A stretch of DNA of 37,738 nucleotides, taken from the NCBI RefSeq assembly GCF_019049245.1, contig NZ_JAGMUK010000236.1:7005-44742 (forward strand). Direction: 5' to 3'. Of this stretch, positions 14,992 through 22,358 are shown one piece after another (the stretch's first letter is position 1; every line of letters starts with the position of its first letter). Under the pieces are notes generated by a model. The model saw nothing but the letters and a program-made list of their open reading frames with translations. It did not search any database and had not been told where the DNA came from. Made by a program: the position numbers and the translations under genes. Source of the stretch: Streptomyces sp. AC555_RSS877 (GTDB lineage Bacteria > Actinomycetota > Actinomycetes > Streptomycetales > Streptomycetaceae).

Positions 14992-15183
14992 ATGGACAGT
15001 GAGCAGACGCCGCAGCGGGCGGCCCGGATGCGCGGCCGCTGCTGGCAGGAACTGGACGAACACCGGTGGTGGCGCACCGAGTTTCCGGAGACGGACCCGC
15101 AGGCGCCCGCCAAGCTCGCGCGGGTGGTCATCGCGGATGTACGGGCGCGTGGGGCGACGTGTCCGGACGAGCTGACCGGCTAA
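14992..15183 (+). CDS. small hypothetical protein (63 aa)
   Basis: A 63-residue protein rich in Arg, Trp and Glu (RCWQELDEHRWWRTEFPETDPQAPAKLARVVIADVRARG), with normal codon bias. The ribosome site before ATG 14992 is weak. It begins 50 bp after the intron 3' end, so it may be the downstream part of a gene that the intron once split. No domain recognised. Confidence 0.45.
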   Translation: MDSEQTPQRAARMRGRCWQELDEHRWWRTEFPETDPQAPAKLARVVIADVRARGATCPDELTG

Positions 15184-15262
15184 GTCCGGGCCACCCCGGG
15201 CGACTGGCACGCCGCTCCAGGTGACGGGACGCTCCCCCGTGGGACAGAGCGGGCAGGAGGTT

Positions 15263-15382
15263 GCCGAGCAGCCGGGCACCGGAGTCGACCACCACGACAT
15301 CGTGGTGGTCCTCGGCCCAGTCAATTCCGCAAGTTGCGTGCACCACGCGCTCCTTCCAAGGCTCACTGTCCGTCGGCATCAA
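15263..15382 (-). mobile_element. IS110-family transposase N-terminal scrap
   Basis: The minus strand reads VVHATCGIDWAEDHHDVVVVDSGARLLG, the start of an IS110-family DEDD transposase including its first catalytic Asp (GIDWA). Homology stops at ~15263. Confidence 0.75.
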
Positions 15383-15383
15383 G

Positions 15384-15679
15384 CCGCGGCAGGACCACCC
15401 GGCGACCTAATAGAAGCGCTCGCGGGCGCACCACCCCATCAGCCGTCCGTGGCCCCAGCCCTGCTCAGGGACCCTCACTCTCGTGAAGAACTCGACGGCT
15501 CCGGCTGATCGGGAGTGGCCCTGGGAATGGCTCGAATCACGGCACGGTACGGCGGCCGAGCTCGACTGCGGCAGAGGCCGGAACGGCGTCGCTCTTGTCG
15601 AAGCACTCCCGGTGCTGCTTACAACCAGACGTCTCACCCGACCCCCGCCTGGACTGGCCCAGCGGCCAACCCACGCGCC
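15384..15679. other. unassigned debris
   Basis: No gene supported. The minus strand at 15407-15500 ends a frame with FFTRVRVPEQGWGHGRLMGW and CARERFY, which looks like the natural C-terminus of some protein, but I cannot name it. Confidence 0.3.
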
Positions 15680-15834
15680 TATCAGGCCTACAGCAACGGC
15701 CCGTGCCGCCAGTACCTGCGCCGCAGGGGCATCCGGCACACCATCCCGGAAACGCCGAAGGCCAGGCCGCCCGCCGACGCAAGGGCTCACGCGGCGGACG
15801 GCCACCCGGCTTCGACGAAGAGCGGTACAACTAG
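15680..15834 (+). mobile_element. IS5-family transposase fragment, frameshifted
   Basis: One frame reads AYSNGPCRQYLRRRGIRHTIPE; after a shift near 15755 another reads RRRKGSRGGRPPGFDEERYN-TAG. Together they match the region before the catalytic Glu of IS5-type transposases (KAYSS..RRYLRRRGIRHTIPE..GGRPxGFDxExYK), with a stop where the Lys/Arg should be. Confidence 0.75.
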
Positions 15835-15905
15835 GCAGCACGGTCAGGTGTCCGGCCGGTTGGTTGAAGCCTCCGGGCTGCGTCAACCGGCCGGGCCCCC
15901 GGGGT

Positions 15906-16316
15906 TTACCCCCCGATCGGGGACTCCGCGGTGCAGCCGCCGGCGGTCGCCAGGCCCTGGGAGCTCTGTTCCTCGAGCACCTTGCCCTTGTAGGTGATCT
16001 TGCAAGCGACCTGGGCACCTTCGGGGTCCGCAGCGACCGGCATGACCGCCGCAGGCATGATGCCGCGCAGCGTGACCGTCTTCGTCCAGGGCAGCTTGGG
16101 CTTCGACACCGACTCGATCTTCGGCTCCATAGCCTTGCCACCGCCGCCGTGGAAGTCGATCGAGTCGACGTTCTTCCCCGTGACCTCGTAGGTGACTTCG
16201 TACGTCTCGTCCACTGCCTTGTCGACCTGGTCGACCGCCTCGGAACAGGAGCTGAGGCCTAACGCGAGGCCTGCGACGGCGATCGAGCAGACCGCGGCGC
16301 GGATGGTGCGGTTCAT
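15906..16316 (-). CDS. MmpS-like lipoprotein
   Basis: A 136-residue exported protein. ATG at 16316 opens a lipoprotein signal: MNRTIRAAV, hydrophobic core, lipobox LGLSSC with Cys ~24. The mature part YEVTYEVTGKNVDSIDFHGGGG ... LPWTKTV ... ACKITYKGKVLEEQSSQGLATAGGCTA has the beta-sandwich pattern of the MmpS family of membrane-transport accessory proteins. There is a conserved Cys pair (VACKI ... GGCTA). In mycobacteria MmpS partners an MmpL exporter; no MmpL is nearby here, so this is a stand-alone copy as often seen in Streptomyces. It stands between IS5 and IS701 debris yet looks intact. Confidence 0.85.
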   Translation of the reverse strand: MNRTIRAAVCSIAVAGLALGLSSCSEAVDQVDKAVDETYEVTYEVTGKNVDSIDFHGGGGKAMEPKIESVSKPKLPWTKTVTLRGIMPAAVMPVAADPEGAQVACKITYKGKVLEEQSSQGLATAGGCTAESPIGG

Positions 16317-16440
16317 AGGGATCCCCCCGGATCATGAAGGTCGGATCCGCAGCCAATCGAAAAGAGAAAGCAAAGTCAAACCGTCATGACACCCAACGAA
16401 CCGCAGGTCAGAGGGATCGTGGCGCCGATACCATGGCGAG

Positions 16441-16900
16441 AAGATGCCGAAGCGGGCCTGGCAGAAGCTCTCGGCAGGACGCGCCGCGAAGGGACAGCGA
16501 TTCTACGACTGCGCAGTCATCGAATTGCCGACCCGGTGCCGGACCACCGCCACTGCTGATCCGCCGCAACCGTGCCACCGCTGAACTCGCCCACCACCAC
16601 TGCCGCTGGACGACCCGATGAGCACGCAGTCCGCGGGTCGCCCTCCTGGAGTCGCTGGTCACCTTGGCGATACTCGCCCATGCCTTCCCGACCGTGGTCC
16701 GTGTCGACGAACAGCGCGCCGTGACCTGTTCACGAGGTGCCGGTTGGGGTCACGTCCGGATGGGCCTCTTGCGCGGAGGCTGGCACACCGGGCAGCGTTT
16801 GCCGCTCGGTGCGAGCCCGCTGAGCTTCTGGGCACGTGGTGCACTGGCGCCACAGCATCCGCAGCAGACTGAAAACGCACGCGCCCGCTGGCTGTGCTTC
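16441..16900 (+). mobile_element. IS701-family transposase remnant
   Basis: Pieces in three frames follow the order of an IS701-type transposase: AWQKLSAGRAAKGQRFYDCAVIELP, then LLIRRNRATAELAHHHC, then (after a deletion of the segment with the last catalytic residue) LVTLAILAHAFPTVVR, and a C-terminal HVVHWRHSIRSRLK. Frameshifts and the internal deletion make it inactive. It fills most of the gap between the MmpS-like gene and the membrane protein at 17038. Confidence 0.75.
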
Positions 16901-17037
16901 CGCTGTGACGGCGGTCACGAGTAGGCCGGGAACTGGGGGTTGTCCGGGGCCGGTGGTCGAGGGCTTCACGGTGTTCGTGCGGTGCGGTTGGCCGTTTCGG
17001 TGGACGCCTGGGGTGGGGTCGGTCATTGTGATCGGTT

Positions 17038-17985
17038 ATGTCGGATGAAAGTTCAGAGCCTCGCTCGTGGTGGCAGTTGAGTCCGCGGCTCCGCCGCTAC
17101 TGGCTCCCGCGTGCCGCCGTGTCGGTCGGTGCTGGCCTGTTCACTTTGTTCGTTGGGTCGGCGCTCTATTCGCTGGCCTACCCCCCCGACAAGGGCTCGG
17201 GGAGCGGGGCGGCAGGCTTTGTCGTCTACGTCGTGACACTCCTCACTGGGCTGGCGCCCTGGTTCTACCCGGAGGATGGCGGGGCTCCGGCGGCTGAGAG
17301 TCGTCAGCGCGTGCGCGAGGCGGAGCGTGATTTCGAGGAGGCGCTTCGGGCGGCTCAGGTGCCGGTAGACGTAGCGGATGAGAGTCGTCAGCGCGTGCGC
17401 GAGGCGGAGCGTGATTTCGAGATGGCGCTCCGGGCGGCTCAGGCGCTGGCAGACGCAGAGGATGCCGAAGAGGCTGACGCTCGGCCGGCAGTGCGGGAGC
17501 CGGTGGGCGGGTCGCGGGATTCGAGGTCTGTGGGGTTGGCTCTGCCGGAGTTGTGGGCGGTGACTCACAGTCGCCTGGATCACTACCGCGAGACTGCGCT
17601 TCGGCAGGCGCGGCGGTCGTTCCGGAATGCCCAGGTGGCGATGGTGCTGGGGTTCGTGCTGCTGGTGGGGTTCGTCGCGGTGGCCGTGTACGCCAAGACG
17701 ACGGCGGCGGCGGCGGTGGCGGGTGGGCTTGGTGCCGTGTCAGCGGCGCTGGCTGGGTATGTGAGCCAGACGTTCGTGAGGTCGCAGGAGGCTTCGGCGT
17801 CTCACCTGCGGGCCTACTTTGATCAGCCGTTGGAGTTCGCGCGCTTTCTGGCCGCGGAGCGGATCGTCATGGACGGCGGGCTGAGTCAGGAGCAGCGGGC
17901 GGAGGTGCTTTCCGCGTTGGTGCAGGCGATGGTGAGCGGTCCGTCGCTGCCTGGTGGGCCGGGACAGCAGCCGGGGCCGGGCTGA
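17038..17985 (+). CDS. TRADD-N-associated-type two-helix membrane protein
   Basis: A 315-residue protein with four predicted membrane helices in two pairs. Pair one is at ~27-75 (AAVSVGAGLFTLFVGSALYSLAY; GFVVYVVTLLTGLAPWFY). Pair two is at ~200-245 (AMVLGFVLLVGFVAVAVY; AAVAGGLGAVSAALAGYVSQTFV). Between them lies a charged coiled-coil region containing two 28-residue repeats (ESRQRVREAERDFE...). The C-terminal unit (LWAVTHSRLDHYRETALRQARRSFRNAQ, the helix pair, then SHLRAYFDQPLEFARFLAAERI) matches the TRADD-N-associated 2-TM domain described in bacterial conflict systems, where it is predicted to act as a membrane effector or anchor. No TRADD-N or NACHT partner is nearby. Confidence 0.75.
   Translation: MSDESSEPRSWWQLSPRLRRYWLPRAAVSVGAGLFTLFVGSALYSLAYPPDKGSGSGAAGFVVYVVTLLTGLAPWFYPEDGGAPAAESRQRVREAERDFEEALRAAQVPVDVADESRQRVREAERDFEMALRAAQALADAEDAEEADARPAVREPVGGSRDSRSVGLALPELWAVTHSRLDHYRETALRQARRSFRNAQVAMVLGFVLLVGFVAVAVYAKTTAAAAVAGGLGAVSAALAGYVSQTFVRSQEASASHLRAYFDQPLEFARFLAAERIVMDGGLSQEQRAEVLSALVQAMVSGPSLPGGPGQQPGPG
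17296..17463 (+). repeat. two tandem 84-bp coding repeats
   Basis: Unit one 17296-17379, unit two 17380-17463. The first ~45 bp are almost identical (both start GAGAGTCGTCAGCGCGTGCG). Each encodes a 28-residue heptad-like segment of the membrane protein at 17038. Confidence 0.85.
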
Positions 17986-18010
17986 ACCGGCCGGGCTTTC
18001 CCGGTCTGGT
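17986..18010 (+). terminator. possible terminator after the membrane-protein gene
   Basis: CCGGG-CTTT-CCCGG (17990-18004) forms a short GC hairpin a few bases after the stop at 17985. There is no T-run. Confidence 0.35.
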
Positions 18011-18104
18011 GATCGAGCGCCCCCGTAGGGGTGACTGGTCGTGGCAGGCGGTTGGGGTGGCCGCTACGGTCTGCCCGCTTGGACCGAGCGGGAGCCACAC
18101 GAGT

Positions 18105-18205
18105 AATGCGCAGGTTGGGACTGGCGGCGGCGGCCGTGCTCATGGTGGGGGCGCTGGCGTGCAACAACGGAGGACACCGCGAGCGGGGACGGCAAGGGCG
18201 CGTGA
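18105..18205 (+). pseudogene. lipoprotein N-terminal fragment
   Basis: ATG at 18105 reads MRRLGLAAAAVLMVGALACN, a typical lipoprotein signal with lipobox GALAC. About 30 codons in, the sequence becomes the antisense of the PolY scrap, so the mature protein is missing. Confidence 0.55.
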
Positions 18206-18544
18206 AGGGCCTCGACCGGCAGCGGCCCCAGCCAGCCAGCGACCTGGTCGGGTGCGACGGTGAGGACGCCGCCGGGTGCGTCGATCTGGCCGGAGGCGGT
18301 GGCCGCGACGGTGATCGAGGGTCCGATGCCGACCCGGGCGTCGACCCCGAGGCGGGACAGGGTGGACCCGCGGCACCTCCCCCAGGCGGCGGGCATCGGT
18401 TCCGTGATAGCGCAGGGCGCCCTTCAGCTCCACCAGGGCAGCGGTGGGCGGCAGGGCCTGCACGATGGGGGACAGTTCCGCCAACAGCTCCAGGACCTGC
18501 CGGTAGCGCTTCTCCGGCAGCCGGTCCGGGCAGCGCACATGCAT
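18205..18544 (-). pseudogene. Y-family DNA polymerase (DinB/ImuB-like) N-terminal fragment, frameshifted
   Basis: From ATG 18544 the minus strand reads MHVRCPDRLPEKRYRQVLELLAELSP..., then PPTAALVELKGALRYHGTDARRL. After a shift near 18385 it goes on as LSRLGVDARVGIGPSITVAATAS ... GVLTVAPDQVAGWLGPLPVEALHA. This is the palm region of actinomycete Y-family polymerases (AALVDVRGALRYFG; GIAxN...). Catalytic SxDE and the thumb and little-finger domains are absent, so it is a dead fragment. It joins head-on with the lipoprotein scrap at ~18205. Confidence 0.75.
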
Positions 18545-18650
18545 CACCGTGCTCCCACCCGTCGCTGTCCCGTCCGTCACGACACTCACCTCCCACGCCT
18601 CACGTTATCGAACAAGAAATCGAACACGCGAGGGGCGTGAGAGATGGATC

Positions 18651-19043
18651 ATGAGCATAGAATCAAAAGAGTTCGATGACCTGCCGCCCGATCTAGATCG
18701 TCTTCTGACGCTACGGGTGTGGCATGCCATGTGGCTGGCGCGCATCGACCGGAAGATCGCGGCTGAACGGAAGCGGCAGGCAGAAGCGGAGCACGGCCGC
18801 CACAGCCGGCCCAAGCCGCCGGAGTGGGTCGTCGAACTGGGCATCGGCACCGGGCGCCCGCCCGTTCAGATTCACAAGGGCGACTGCTACATGGCGGGCA
18901 AGCGCCGCCGCCCCGTGGACCGCGACGAAGCCCGCCGGCTGCTCACTGAAGGCCTGCGATCGTGCAGCCACTGCCAGCCGGACACCGCGCTGGGCATCCT
19001 CGACTTATCCGCCCGCCCGGCCCTCTTCCCCGCGACGCGTTGA
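18651..19043 (+). CDS. DUF6233 family protein
   Basis: A 130-residue protein. The layout LPPDLDRLLTLRVWHAMWLARIDRKIAAERKR, PPEWVVELGIGTGRPPVQIHKGDCYMAG, then RRPVDRDEARRLLTEGLRSCSHCQPDTALGIL is that of DUF6233. There is an N-terminal helical hairpin and a C-terminal part with a Cys/His cluster (HKGDC ... CSHC) suited to Zn binding. ATG at 18651 follows GAGAGATGG. Family members are abundant on Streptomyces arms and plasmids, and their role is unknown. It stands alone here, upstream of a small zinc-ribbon gene. Confidence 0.8.
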   Translation: MSIESKEFDDLPPDLDRLLTLRVWHAMWLARIDRKIAAERKRQAEAEHGRHSRPKPPEWVVELGIGTGRPPVQIHKGDCYMAGKRRRPVDRDEARRLLTEGLRSCSHCQPDTALGILDLSARPALFPATR

Positions 19044-19119
19044 TCGAATGTTTGTGCCGTCCGATCGTTATGCTGCGTGCGGTGATCCACCCACATCACC
19101 AGAAAACAGGACCCTGCTC

Positions 19120-19329
19120 ATGACCAGTACTCCCCCGCCACCGATCACCGAGCCGGCCCCCTCCACCTTCGCCTGCTCCGGCAGCCTGGTAGGCCCCTGC
19201 TCCGGATGCCAGCGCCCCACCCACAAGTACGGCAGCGGCGGTAGCCCCCTGTGCCATTGGTGCATGGCCCCCGTCCAGGAGAAGTGGGGCAACGGCGTCC
19301 GCTACACCAGCACCCGCCCGCAGGGCTGA
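19120..19329 (+). CDS. small zinc-ribbon protein (69 aa)
   Basis: A 69-residue protein with a Pro/Thr-rich N-terminus and a treble-clef-like core: C-x-x-C (PCSGC), THKYGSGGSPLCHWCMAPVQEKWG. Four Cys in two CxxC pairs should bind one Zn. ATG at 19120 is preceded by ACAGGACC, a modest ribosome site. Similar short zinc proteins are common accessory genes in Streptomyces. Function unknown. Confidence 0.65.
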   Translation: MTSTPPPPITEPAPSTFACSGSLVGPCSGCQRPTHKYGSGGSPLCHWCMAPVQEKWGNGVRYTSTRPQG

Positions 19330-19473
19330 CCTTGCGACGCCCGGCACAGAGCGCGGCACGGGCAGGATCGGTGCAGCACCCGGACGGCGGACCGCTGGCG
19401 GGGAAGGCACAGGCGTTCCCGGAGGTCGTGGCCGGCGTCGGGCAGTTGCCGGATGGGACCGCGCTGGACGGGG

Positions 19474-20582
19474 TTATGTGACCTGTACGGGTGTCTCAGA
19501 CCCAAGGTTTCTCAGGCGGCACACCTCCATAGACGAGACGCGTTCGTCGCCGATGGTTCGGAGAGCCGAAGAAGGAAATGGGAGCGCGCAGGCGTCGGCG
19601 GGACACAGATAACCTGCGCGAATGAAGCGGATTAGCGGGCCACTGGCGCGGTCGTCGGCTCGGCCGTAGGTGACGCCCTGGGCGGCCCCTTCGAGTTCAG
19701 TCCCCAGGGAGCATTCTCCGCGCGGTTTCCCGCTCCTGGGGCCGGTGGCGAGATGAGCGGAGGCGGCGGCTGGGACCCCGGCGAGGCCACTGACGACACG
19801 CAGATGGCCGTCCTGGTCGCGGAATCGCTGCTGGAGCAGGGCGGACTGGATCTGCCGGACATCTTCACCCGCTTCCAACTGTGGGCAGCCTCAGACCCCA
19901 AGGACATCGGCCTGCAGACCGAAGACGTCCTGACCAACGGCATGCCCTGGGACCTCGCCGCCGCGATCCACTTCCAGGTCAACCAACGAGCAGCGGGAAA
20001 CGGCTCCTTGATGCGGGCATCGACCTCCGCGGTCCACTTCGCTGCCGCCGGCCAAGAAGCCACCATGAACGCGGCCCGCCGCATCGCCGCCCTCACCCAC
20101 GGCGACCGCGCGGCCTGGGAAGGCACCGCGATCTTCCACGAACTCATCCGCCTCACGTTCGAGGACACCAACCCCCTCACCGCGCTCCCGGACATCCTGG
20201 CTCTTGTCCACCCCGACCACCGGGACCGCTACGCCACCGTCCTCGCGCCCGACTGGCACCCCGATCAGGCGACCGAGTTCAACGGTGCCGTCTGGCCCTG
20301 CCTGGGCTCCGCCATCTGGGCCCTGCGCACCACCACCAGCTTCGAAGACGCCATACGCGCGGCGATAGACCTCGGCGGTGACACGGACACCGTCGCCGCG
20401 GTGACCGGAGGCCTCGCGGGGGCGTACTACGGGCTGGATGCAATCCCCGCCCACTGGACCCAGCCGCTCCATGTCCCACTCCCAGGATTCGACGGACGGG
20501 TTCTGCACCTGGGAGATCTGCTCCACTTTGCACACCGCCTCGGAGAGGGCTGTTGATGAGACAGGTGCGGTAGCCCGCACAA
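19474..20582 (+). mobile_element. 1,109-bp transposon-like unit carrying an ADP-ribosylglycohydrolase, 6-bp target duplication
   Basis: The unit is flanked by ACGGGG on both sides (19468-19473 and 20583-20588), and its removal restores the ligase reading frame. The ends are imperfect inverted repeats: left TTATGTGACC...GGGTGTCTCA, right (complement) TTGTGCGGGC...CCTGTCTCA, sharing a terminal TT(A)TGTG and an inner TGTCTCA. No transposase is encoded, so it would have moved with help in trans. Its only gene is the ADP-ribosylglycohydrolase. Confidence 0.75.
19622..20556 (+). pseudogene. ADP-ribosylglycohydrolase (DraG-type), frameshift in first codons
   Basis: The family would start at ATG 19622 (MKRISGPLA...). 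One base later the frame shifts, because the conserved GAVVGSAVGDALGGPFEF is read from 19645 in another phase. That phase has an upstream TAG at 19633 and no ATG, GTG or TTG before the ATG at 19753. From there 267 residues are open and carry the Mg-binding motifs ATDDTQM (near 19785) and LGGDTDTVAAVTGGLAGAYYG (near 20370), plus NQRAAGNGSLMR. Such enzymes remove ADP-ribose from proteins or nucleic acids and can act as antitoxins to ADP-ribosyltransferases. Without the N-terminal GDALG segment activity is doubtful. Cargo of the 1.1-kb unit. Confidence 0.85.
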
Positions 20583-20821
20583 ACGGGGAGTTGATCGTGT
20601 GGGAGTCCGGGCGGCTCGCGTTCCAGCGGCTCCAGGGCCGGCTGCAACGGCGCGGTGCCGGTGCGGCCCGGCTCGCTGCGGAGTGGCCCGCCCACTTCGT
20701 AACTGGAGTACGCGCAGGTTCGCAGGTGGCTCCTGGCATGGGTTTTCATGCATGTCAGCAGGTCCGAGGCCTGTGTTCGAAGCGTCCCTCGGTGGCGTGA
20801 GATTTCGCCAGGTACTCGCAG

Positions 20822-20852
20822 AATCTGCGTGTGCAGCTCGTAATCTGCGTGT
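20822..20852 (+). repeat. two direct AATCTGCGTGT repeats, 20 bp apart
   Basis: AATCTGCGTGT at 20822-20832 and 20842-20852, exactly two helical turns apart. They overlap the proposed start of the recombinase gene and lie ~120 bp inside its junction with the ligase fragment. They are candidate arm-type recombinase sites or an autoregulatory operator. Confidence 0.45.
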
Positions 20853-22018
20853 TCGTGGATGAATCCGGAATCCGTCAGCGCTTCCCGGCACCGAGGCCAG
20901 CGGACGAACTCGGTGGCACGGGACTGGCCGAGGTCTTCCAGCTGCATCGTCGCCGAGACGAACGAATCGGTCTGACGGAGCGGGACTACTTCTTCGACAC
21001 TCTTGCCGAGTACCAGTGGGCTCGTGACGCGGCCGGTCTCATGCCGGAGACGGTCGACAAGCTGGTGAAGCCGGTGATCGAGGTCTGCGAGTACCTCGAT
21101 CTGGTGCCGTGGCGTCTGCAACCGCGGGACCTTGACCGGTACTTCGCCGGGCCGGGCAAACGGGCCCGGTCCACGGTACGCACAAAGATCAACACGATTG
21201 ACGGGTACTTCGCCTTTCTTGAGCAGCGGTACGCAGGTGAGATCAGCCGGCGTTTCGGTGTGATCGTGGAGTCGCCGATCGATCCGTTCAACCGGCCCCG
21301 GCATCGGGGGGACTTCGGCCTGCGCGTGCCGCCGTCTCAGCAGGCGATGCGGGAGTTTTTTGCGGCGTGGCGAGGCGCCCTGCCGCAGGCACGCAAGGAG
21401 GCAGTTGCCTGCCGGGACTATGTGATGGCGAAGATCGCCTATCTGTCGGGGGTGCGAGCGGCGGAGCTGTGCGGGGTGTGTATGCGCGATGTGCACTGGG
21501 AGTCGGGTCAGTGGGGCCGTTTCCTCGTCCACGGCAAGGGGGCCCGTGGTTCGGGGCCGCGGCAGCGCGAGGCGTTCTTGTTCGAGCAGGGACGGGAGCT
21601 GCTGTGGTGGTACGTGCAGGAGGTGCGCGGGTTGTTCCGGGACGATCCTGAGCACCCGTCGGCGCCGTTGTTTCCTTCCGAGCGGTTGCCGGTGGCGGTC
21701 GCGGCGCTGAACATGCCGGTCGCGCCGAAGATGGTGCCTTCGACGTTCCGGCGGGCGCTGCGTGCGGCCTCGGTAGCGCACCTTCCCGGCCCGGTGGAGG
21801 AGTTGTTTCCTCATCTTCTGCGGCACGCGTGCGCGACGCACAACTATGAGCGCGGGATGTCCTTGTGGGAGGTGCAGCGTTTGCTGGGCCATTGGTGGAG
21901 TACGACGACGGTTCGGTATCTGCTGACTGCGCAGGGTGATCCGGAGCAGGCGGCGCGGCGGGCGTCGGCCGAGCGGGCCGGGCAGCGGCTGGTGGCCGAC
22001 ACGGGGAGTCTGCAGTGA
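20831..22018 (+). CDS. tyrosine site-specific recombinase (integrase)
   Basis: A 395-residue phage-integrase-family enzyme (numbering from the GTG at 20831). A core-binding helical domain (~40-165) includes YFFDTLAEYQWARDAAGL and TVRTKINTIDGYFAFLEQRY. In the catalytic domain I see R209 (SGVRAAELCG), K236 (VHGKGARG), H328-x-x-R331 (PHLLRHACATH), H354 (LGHWW) and the nucleophile Y363 (TVRYLL). The active site is complete. The true start is uncertain; GTG at 20849 or 20855 is possible and none has a strong ribosome site. It overlaps the HTH gene by 4 bp (GTGA), and with the zinc-ribbon recombinase-like gene forms a trio that recurs in Streptomyces mobile DNA, reminiscent of Tn554-type and recombinase-in-trio elements. 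Confidence 0.9.
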   Translation: MQLVICVFVDESGIRQRFPAPRPADELGGTGLAEVFQLHRRRDERIGLTERDYFFDTLAEYQWARDAAGLMPETVDKLVKPVIEVCEYLDLVPWRLQPRDLDRYFAGPGKRARSTVRTKINTIDGYFAFLEQRYAGEISRRFGVIVESPIDPFNRPRHRGDFGLRVPPSQQAMREFFAAWRGALPQARKEAVACRDYVMAKIAYLSGVRAAELCGVCMRDVHWESGQWGRFLVHGKGARGSGPRQREAFLFEQGRELLWWYVQEVRGLFRDDPEHPSAPLFPSERLPVAVAALNMPVAPKMVPSTFRRALRAASVAHLPGPVEELFPHLLRHACATHNYERGMSLWEVQRLLGHWWSTTTVRYLLTAQGDPEQAARRASAERAGQRLVADTGSLQ

Positions 22019-22350
22019 AGTGGAATCTGCGCTGGGTGGCGGCGCGGCAGGACATCTGGCGTCCGACGGACTTGCTGGCGGCGTTCCGGCGGGTGGGTTT
22101 CAACCCGTCGTTGAGCAAGGTGTCCGCTCTGTGGGGCGGCACGCCGGTCACCGTGAGGCTCGAAGACCTGGACTTGATCTGTCAGGCGCTGAGGTGCACC
22201 GTGGCCGACCTTCTGGAGGCCGAGCCGGCCGTGACTGCCGGTGTCGAAGAGGCTGAGACCCAGAGGGCCGCGGGTGGCGAAAGGGATCCAGGTCCGGTGC
22301 GTCCGGTGCCGCGGCGCGAGGGACCACGGCGTCTGCATCCTCCCAACTGA
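22015..22350 (+). CDS. small XRE-type HTH regulator of the recombinase trio
   Basis: A 111-residue protein starting with a GTG that overlaps the recombinase stop, so translation is coupled. Residues 1-70 are a Cro/CI-type HTH: LRWVAARQDIWRPTDLLAAFRRVGF ... LSKVSALWGG ... LEDLDLICQALRCTVADLLEAEP. The C-terminal ~35 residues are a disordered Pro/Arg tail. It probably controls the recombinase operon or assists strand choice as an accessory DNA-binding factor. It keeps the standard trio position. Confidence 0.85.
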   Translation: MKWNLRWVAARQDIWRPTDLLAAFRRVGFNPSLSKVSALWGGTPVTVRLEDLDLICQALRCTVADLLEAEPAVTAGVEEAETQRAAGGERDPGPVRPVPRREGPRRLHPPN

Positions 22351-22358
22351 GGCGCGCG

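Larger units (their letters stand above)
19413..20700 (+). pseudogene. ATP-dependent DNA ligase fragment interrupted by a 1.1-kb insertion
   Basis: Left piece 19413-19473 reads AFPEVVAGVGQLPDGTALDG; right piece 20583-20700 reads GELIVWESGRLAFQRLQ, then RRGAGAARLAAEWPAHFV. Removing 19474-20582 and one ACGGGG copy restores one frame (…TALD-GELIVW…), the motif III region of a ligase nucleotidyltransferase domain in which E-L-I-V is the metal-binding strand. Upstream of 19413 motif I (the Lys nucleophile) is missing. At 20700 the gene is cut again, just before the AFDLLRL motif, by DNA that leads into the tyrosine recombinase gene. Non-functional. Confidence 0.8.

Noticed and set aside
15483..16262. 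Plus-strand open frame of 259 codons
   Set aside because: Runs through IS5 debris and antisense to the MmpS-like lipoprotein; random composition.
20279..21892. Minus-strand open frame of 537 codons
   Set aside because: Antisense to the ADP-ribosylglycohydrolase and the tyrosine recombinase; no protein character.
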